From an uncultured Flavobacteriaceae bacterium (GTDB lineage: Bacteria > Bacteroidota > Bacteroidia > Flavobacteriales > Flavobacteriaceae): 9,856 bases of DNA. The notes under the pieces were generated by a model, which saw nothing but the letters and a program-made list of their open reading frames with translations, was not told where the DNA came from and searched no databases. The number at the start of each line of letters is the position of its first letter. Position 1 is the stretch's first letter. The stretch lies in the NCBI GenBank assembly GCA_938041595.1, contig CALITN010000113.1, forward strand, positions 1 through 9,856, written 5' to 3'. This document shows positions 7,215 to 9,856 of the stretch, piece after piece. The position numbers and the translations under genes are program-made.

Positions 7215-7268
7215 TCTCAAGGATTCGTCCTAGGTTGAGAATGAAGAATACAGCATGACGAATTCAAG
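7215..7268. repeat. Possible degenerate intergenic palindromic repeat
   Basis: ATTCGTC (7223-7229) is repeated inverted as GACGAAT (7257-7263). TCTCAA (7215-7220) pairs with TTGAGA (7235-7240) around an inner GGA-TTCG-TCC hairpin. The words TTGAGAATGA and CAGCATGACGAATTC resemble the short palindromic repeats (of the GTCATGCTGAA... type) scattered between genes in many Bacteroidota genomes. This is from memory and only one clear copy is in the window. Confidence 0.3.
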
Positions 7269-7285
7269 GGAATAGCAATGAATAT

Positions 7286-7316
7286 TTGGCTAGCCTAATA
7301 AGCGTTTGTACTTTCG
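7286..7316 (+). promoter_or_regulatory. Candidate promoter of the mechanosensitive channel gene
   Basis: TTG at 7286-7288 (within ATATTTGG) and TACTTTCG at 7309-7316 are separated by 20 bases. This is the spacing of the Bacteroidota sigma-factor -33 and -7 elements (TTG / TAnnTTTG), with one mismatch in the -7 box. The channel ATG follows at 7345, giving a leader of about 20 bases. Confidence 0.5.
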
Positions 7317-7344
7317 TTTGACAAAACCTACACAATAAACGGCC

Positions 7345-8571
7345 ATGAAAAATAAGCTTATTGAATTACTTCAAGACAAAGGTCTTACCCAAGTATGGGC
7401 GGAAACAATCAGCATTATTATTATTATAATCGGCAGTATTATATGCTGTTTTATTTTGGCTCGGATCATCAAAAGCCTGTTAAATAATTTATTCCATCGC
7501 TTGGCGCGAAACACCAAAACCCAATTTGATGATTTGTTGATTCAGAACCGAGTACCCGTTTTGTTGAGTTATTTACTCCCCTTGTTTCTCTTAGGGCGAA
7601 TGGTAAGGAGCCTCTCCGAAGAGAGCAATTTTTTAACCACTCAAAGCATTCATTTTTTACAAGCCTTAGAAGTACTTCTTGGGATTCTGTTGATTCGAGC
7701 TATTCTTAATGCCATCAAGCAACTATTGAAGCGGGTCGATAATCTCAAGGATAAGCCATTGGATAGTTACTTTCAAGTCATTCTCCTAATCGTTTGGTTT
7801 CTTGGGGGAATTGCCATTCTATCAGTGATAACCGGAAAATCTATCGGGACTTACCTCACTACCTTAGGAGCCTTGTCAGCTGTCATTCTATTGATATTCA
7901 AAGACACCCTACTGGGTTTTGTTGCCAGTATTCAAATCTCTGTCAACGATACTGTCCGGATCGGAGATTGGATCAGCATGCCCAATCAAAGTGCTGATGG
8001 TGATGTCGTGGGGATTAGCCTATCAACGGTTCAGGTTCGAAATTTTGACAATACCATTACGTCCATTCCTACCTATAAACTTATTTCCGATTCTTTTGTC
8101 AACTGGCGCGGCATGGCTGAATCAGAGGGACGACGCATCAAACGGCAACTTCTGATTCAAAGTAGTAGTGTGCGCTTTTTGACCAATAAAGACTTGGATA
8201 AACTCAATAAAATCGAACGTATTTCCGATTTTATCCATACCAAGAACATTGAAATTGATACTGAAAATATAACACAAAAAGTGGATAAGTCTCTTTTGAT
8301 TAACGGTCGGAATCTCACCAATATTGGTCTTTTTCGCAATTATATTCAATCTTATTTGGAACAGCAGCCGGCTTTAAATCAAAAACTAACGGTGATGTGC
8401 CGACAACTAAACCCTTCGGCTCAAGGGATTCCTTTAGAAATTTACGCTTTTAGTACGGATAAAAATTGGGGGAACTACGAACGCATTGCCGCCGATTTGA
8501 TGGATCATTTTCTAGCAGCTGCTCCTTATTTTGAATTGCAATTTTTTGAATGGCAAGCACCAAAGGCTTAG
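7345..8571 (+). CDS. ybdG: MscS-family mechanosensitive ion channel, YbdG type
   Basis: A 408-residue inner-membrane channel that opens under membrane tension to release solutes on osmotic down-shock. Hydrophobic helices lie at about 20-45, 70-88, 102-124 and 142-162. They are followed by the pore-lining helix (about 167-199, with GTYLTTLGALSAVILLIFKD) and the MscS beta-domain. The signature IGDWISMPNQSADGDVVGIS (206-225), then TTIPTY-like TSIPTYKLISDSFVNWRGM (239-257) and EGRRIKR (261-267), is the pattern I know from E. coli YbdG, the miniconductance channel of about 415 residues. The C-terminus (GIPLEIYAFSTDKNWGNYER, 361-380) also fits, so the gene is complete. Start 7345 is the first ATG in frame after a good promoter candidate. 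Its stop overlaps the stop of the convergent ctlX gene by four bases. The symbol is by resemblance; orthology is not proven. Confidence 0.92.
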   Translation: MKNKLIELLQDKGLTQVWAETISIIIIIIGSIICCFILARIIKSLLNNLFHRLARNTKTQFDDLLIQNRVPVLLSYLLPLFLLGRMVRSLSEESNFLTTQSIHFLQALEVLLGILLIRAILNAIKQLLKRVDNLKDKPLDSYFQVILLIVWFLGGIAILSVITGKSIGTYLTTLGALSAVILLIFKDTLLGFVASIQISVNDTVRIGDWISMPNQSADGDVVGISLSTVQVRNFDNTITSIPTYKLISDSFVNWRGMAESEGRRIKRQLLIQSSSVRFLTNKDLDKLNKIERISDFIHTKNIEIDTENITQKVDKSLLINGRNLTNIGLFRNYIQSYLEQQPALNQKLTVMCRQLNPSAQGIPLEIYAFSTDKNWGNYERIAADLMDHFLAAAPYFELQFFEWQAPKA

Positions 8572-9488
8572 AACAACTCTGCCAACATACAACGAGCACT
8601 TCCACCTCCACAATGTTCAATGGTCGTAAGTGGGCTATGGATCAACTTGGCGTGGGCTTCCAAGCGTTGAATTTGCTCAACCGTCAATGAATGATAGGCG
8701 GCTGAACTCATGACTAACAAAGGCCCCTCTTTGCCTTTTAAGGTTAACATATTCCCCGCAAATTGGCTGATTTGTGTCTCTGATAAAACCACAACCTCTT
8801 TGCCTGTGGTTTGCAGTTTTGCTAAAACTGCTTTTTTCTCTTCGGGGCGATCAAGGGTGTCCAGTCCAATCACGGCAAAAGTAGGCCCAATACTCATCAT
8901 TACATTGGTATGATAAATAGGCAACCGCTGCGACCCCACCGTTTGATAGGAATGAAATGCCATGGGTTCAAAATCTTGCTCTTCACAAAAGCGATTCAAC
9001 AACGAAGAATTGGTGCGCTCAGAGAGGGCGGCATAGGCAATTTTATGCGCCCGATCCAAAACCATACTCCCAGTACCTTCCAAGAATAACCCATCCTTTT
9101 CCCCATCTGAATAATCCCTACTAATCGCAACCAATCCATGTTCTTTTTGAAGGGTTTCCAATACCTTGGGATTGCGCTCCAATCGTCGATTAGCCGCAAA
9201 CATTGGGTAAAGAATTGCCTTGCATTCCGGATGAAACGAAATCCAGTTATTCGGAAAAAGAGCATCTGGAGTTTCATGTTCCGCTGTGTCTTGATGAACA
9301 ACCACTTTGATTCCCTCCGCTTTGAGGATTGCTACAAAAGTATCAAACTCCGATTGCGCGGCCTGGGTGGTGGCTTGTTTTCCTTGATCGAAAAGGTCTT
9401 TTTGGTAGTAATTATTTTTCGCCGTCTCCTCATTTTTATGAAACGAATGCGGACGAATCATCAATACTTTTGAGGTCAATCCATTCAT
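8568..9488 (-). CDS. ctlX: CtlX-type citrulline/arginine hydrolase (amidinotransferase superfamily)
   Basis: A 306-residue cytosolic enzyme of the guanidino-modifying (arginine deiminase/amidinotransferase) fold. Motifs in order: DALFPNNWISFHP (75-87), FLEGTGSMVLDR (135-146) with an acidic residue for the guanidinium, YHTNVMMSIG (192-201) with catalytic His193, QFAGNMLTL (242-250) and GGGSARCMLAELF (294-306) with nucleophile Cys300 near the C-terminus. This set matches the CtlX family, linked in Francisella to citrulline use. Such enzymes cleave a guanidino or ureido carbon through a Cys thiouronium intermediate. Length and motifs are complete. The ATG at 9488 overlaps the TGA of the upstream, same-superfamily gene (ATGA), so translation is probably coupled. 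Its own TAA overlaps the channel gene's stop on the opposite strand. The exact substrate (arginine, citrulline or a relative) is inferred only from family. Confidence 0.9.
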   Translation of the reverse strand: MNGLTSKVLMIRPHSFHKNEETAKNNYYQKDLFDQGKQATTQAAQSEFDTFVAILKAEGIKVVVHQDTAEHETPDALFPNNWISFHPECKAILYPMFAANRRLERNPKVLETLQKEHGLVAISRDYSDGEKDGLFLEGTGSMVLDRAHKIAYAALSERTNSSLLNRFCEEQDFEPMAFHSYQTVGSQRLPIYHTNVMMSIGPTFAVIGLDTLDRPEEKKAVLAKLQTTGKEVVVLSETQISQFAGNMLTLKGKEGPLLVMSSAAYHSLTVEQIQRLEAHAKLIHSPLTTIEHCGGGSARCMLAELF

Positions 9489-9856
9489 GCTTTTTGTCTT
9501 TGTAAGGGTAAGGTAGAACAGCGAAAAAGGCCCTCTTGCTTGGCAACTTCACGATACGAAACTTCTTCAACCCCAATACCTTTGTTAGTCAACCATTGAT
9601 TGAGTCGATCAAAACTTGGATCTGACACCACTACATCTGGAGCGATGGAAAAAATATTACTATTCATTTCATACATTTCATCGGCGGTGATTTCAAAACA
9701 ATTTTCAGCTTTAAAAAAAGTACGTAAGGCCTTGTAGTCCGAAAGATTTGAAAATCCATCGGGGTGAAAAATTGCAAGCTCATGCCCTACCGGTTGAAAA
9801 ATACAATCCAAATGGAGTGCATTTTGAAAAGGATCTTCTGATTTACGAAGCTCTAC
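9485..9856 (-). CDS. Arginine deiminase / dimethylargininase-like enzyme, N-terminus beyond window
   Basis: The C-terminal 123 residues of a guanidino-modifying enzyme whose start lies off the right edge (typical full length about 300). The visible part opens VELRKSEDPFQNALHLDCIF. His15 of the visible part, in LHLD, matches the catalytic His of the family. It continues NSNIFSIAPDVVVSDPSFDR (visible 50-69) and ends EGLFRCSTLPLQRQKA, where Cys113 in RCSTLPLQR is the expected nucleophile. This places it with dimethylarginine dimethylaminohydrolase/arginine deiminase relatives, which hydrolyse arginine or methylarginines to citrulline. Its TGA overlaps the ATG of ctlX by four bases, so the two form one operon. 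A TTG at 9811 is not the start, because the frame stays open and family-like to the window end. Which guanidine it uses is not visible. Confidence 0.87.
   Translation of the reverse strand, partial: VELRKSEDPFQNALHLDCIFQPVGHELAIFHPDGFSNLSDYKALRTFFKAENCFEITADEMYEMNSNIFSIAPDVVVSDPSFDRLNQWLTNKGIGVEEVSYREVAKQEGLFRCSTLPLQRQKA

Noticed and set aside
9138..9473. 111-codon plus-strand frame
   Set aside because: It is antisense to the conserved N-terminal half of ctlX and shows no domain pattern.
9485..9811. Treating the TTG at 9811 as the start of a complete 108-residue protein
   Set aside because: The frame continues without a stop to the window edge, and the upstream residues (ending LHLD) carry the catalytic His expected for this enzyme family, so the gene is only cut by the window.
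1..9856. CRISPR array, tRNA, rRNA, insertion sequence or toxin-antitoxin/defence module
   Set aside because: No regularly spaced direct repeats, no transposase-like frame, no terminal inverted repeats and no tRNA-like cloverleaf were seen; every sizeable gene is explained by an ordinary family.

Overview
The window reads as Bacteroidota, most likely a marine or aquatic flavobacterium- or saprospirian-like organism. The main clue is the first gene, a very large secreted protein that ends in the type B sorting domain of the type IX secretion system (T9SS, the gliding-motility-associated C-terminal domain), found only in that phylum. TAnnTTTG-like promoter boxes, A-rich rather than strong Shine-Dalgarno leaders and moderate-to-low GC agree with this. 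The genus cannot be read from the sequence.

Layout. Positions 1-4465 (minus) hold one uninterrupted reading frame of 1488 visible codons that runs off the left edge. It has a signal peptide, an IgGFc-binding-like region, Ig-like and Calx-beta-like segments, two copies of a calcium-binding DxDxDG module (one split by a 186-residue insertion), and the start of the T9SS sorting domain. A 91-bp divergent region then leads into three plus-strand genes: a membrane sterol-desaturase/fatty-acid-hydroxylase family enzyme (4557-5396), a 53-residue zinc-ribbon-like protein (5471-5632) and a PLP-dependent group II amino-acid decarboxylase (5681-7132). A 212-bp gap with hairpins and a good candidate promoter precedes a YbdG-type MscS mechanosensitive channel (7345-8571). 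The right end is a minus-strand operon: an arginine deiminase/dimethylargininase-like enzyme (cut by the right edge) overlaps the start of a CtlX-type hydrolase (8568-9488) by four bases. The CtlX gene in turn overlaps the channel gene tail to tail by four bases.

How the genes fit together. The only clear functional unit is the two-gene guanidino-enzyme operon, which points to arginine/citrulline-type catabolism. The decarboxylase may also belong to amino-acid metabolism, but it has its own promoter-like box and lies on the other strand. The surface protein, the membrane oxygenase and the channel look like independent envelope functions. I see no defence system, mobile element, CRISPR array, tRNA or rRNA. 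The most unusual thing here is the architecture of the giant surface protein, not a new multi-gene system.
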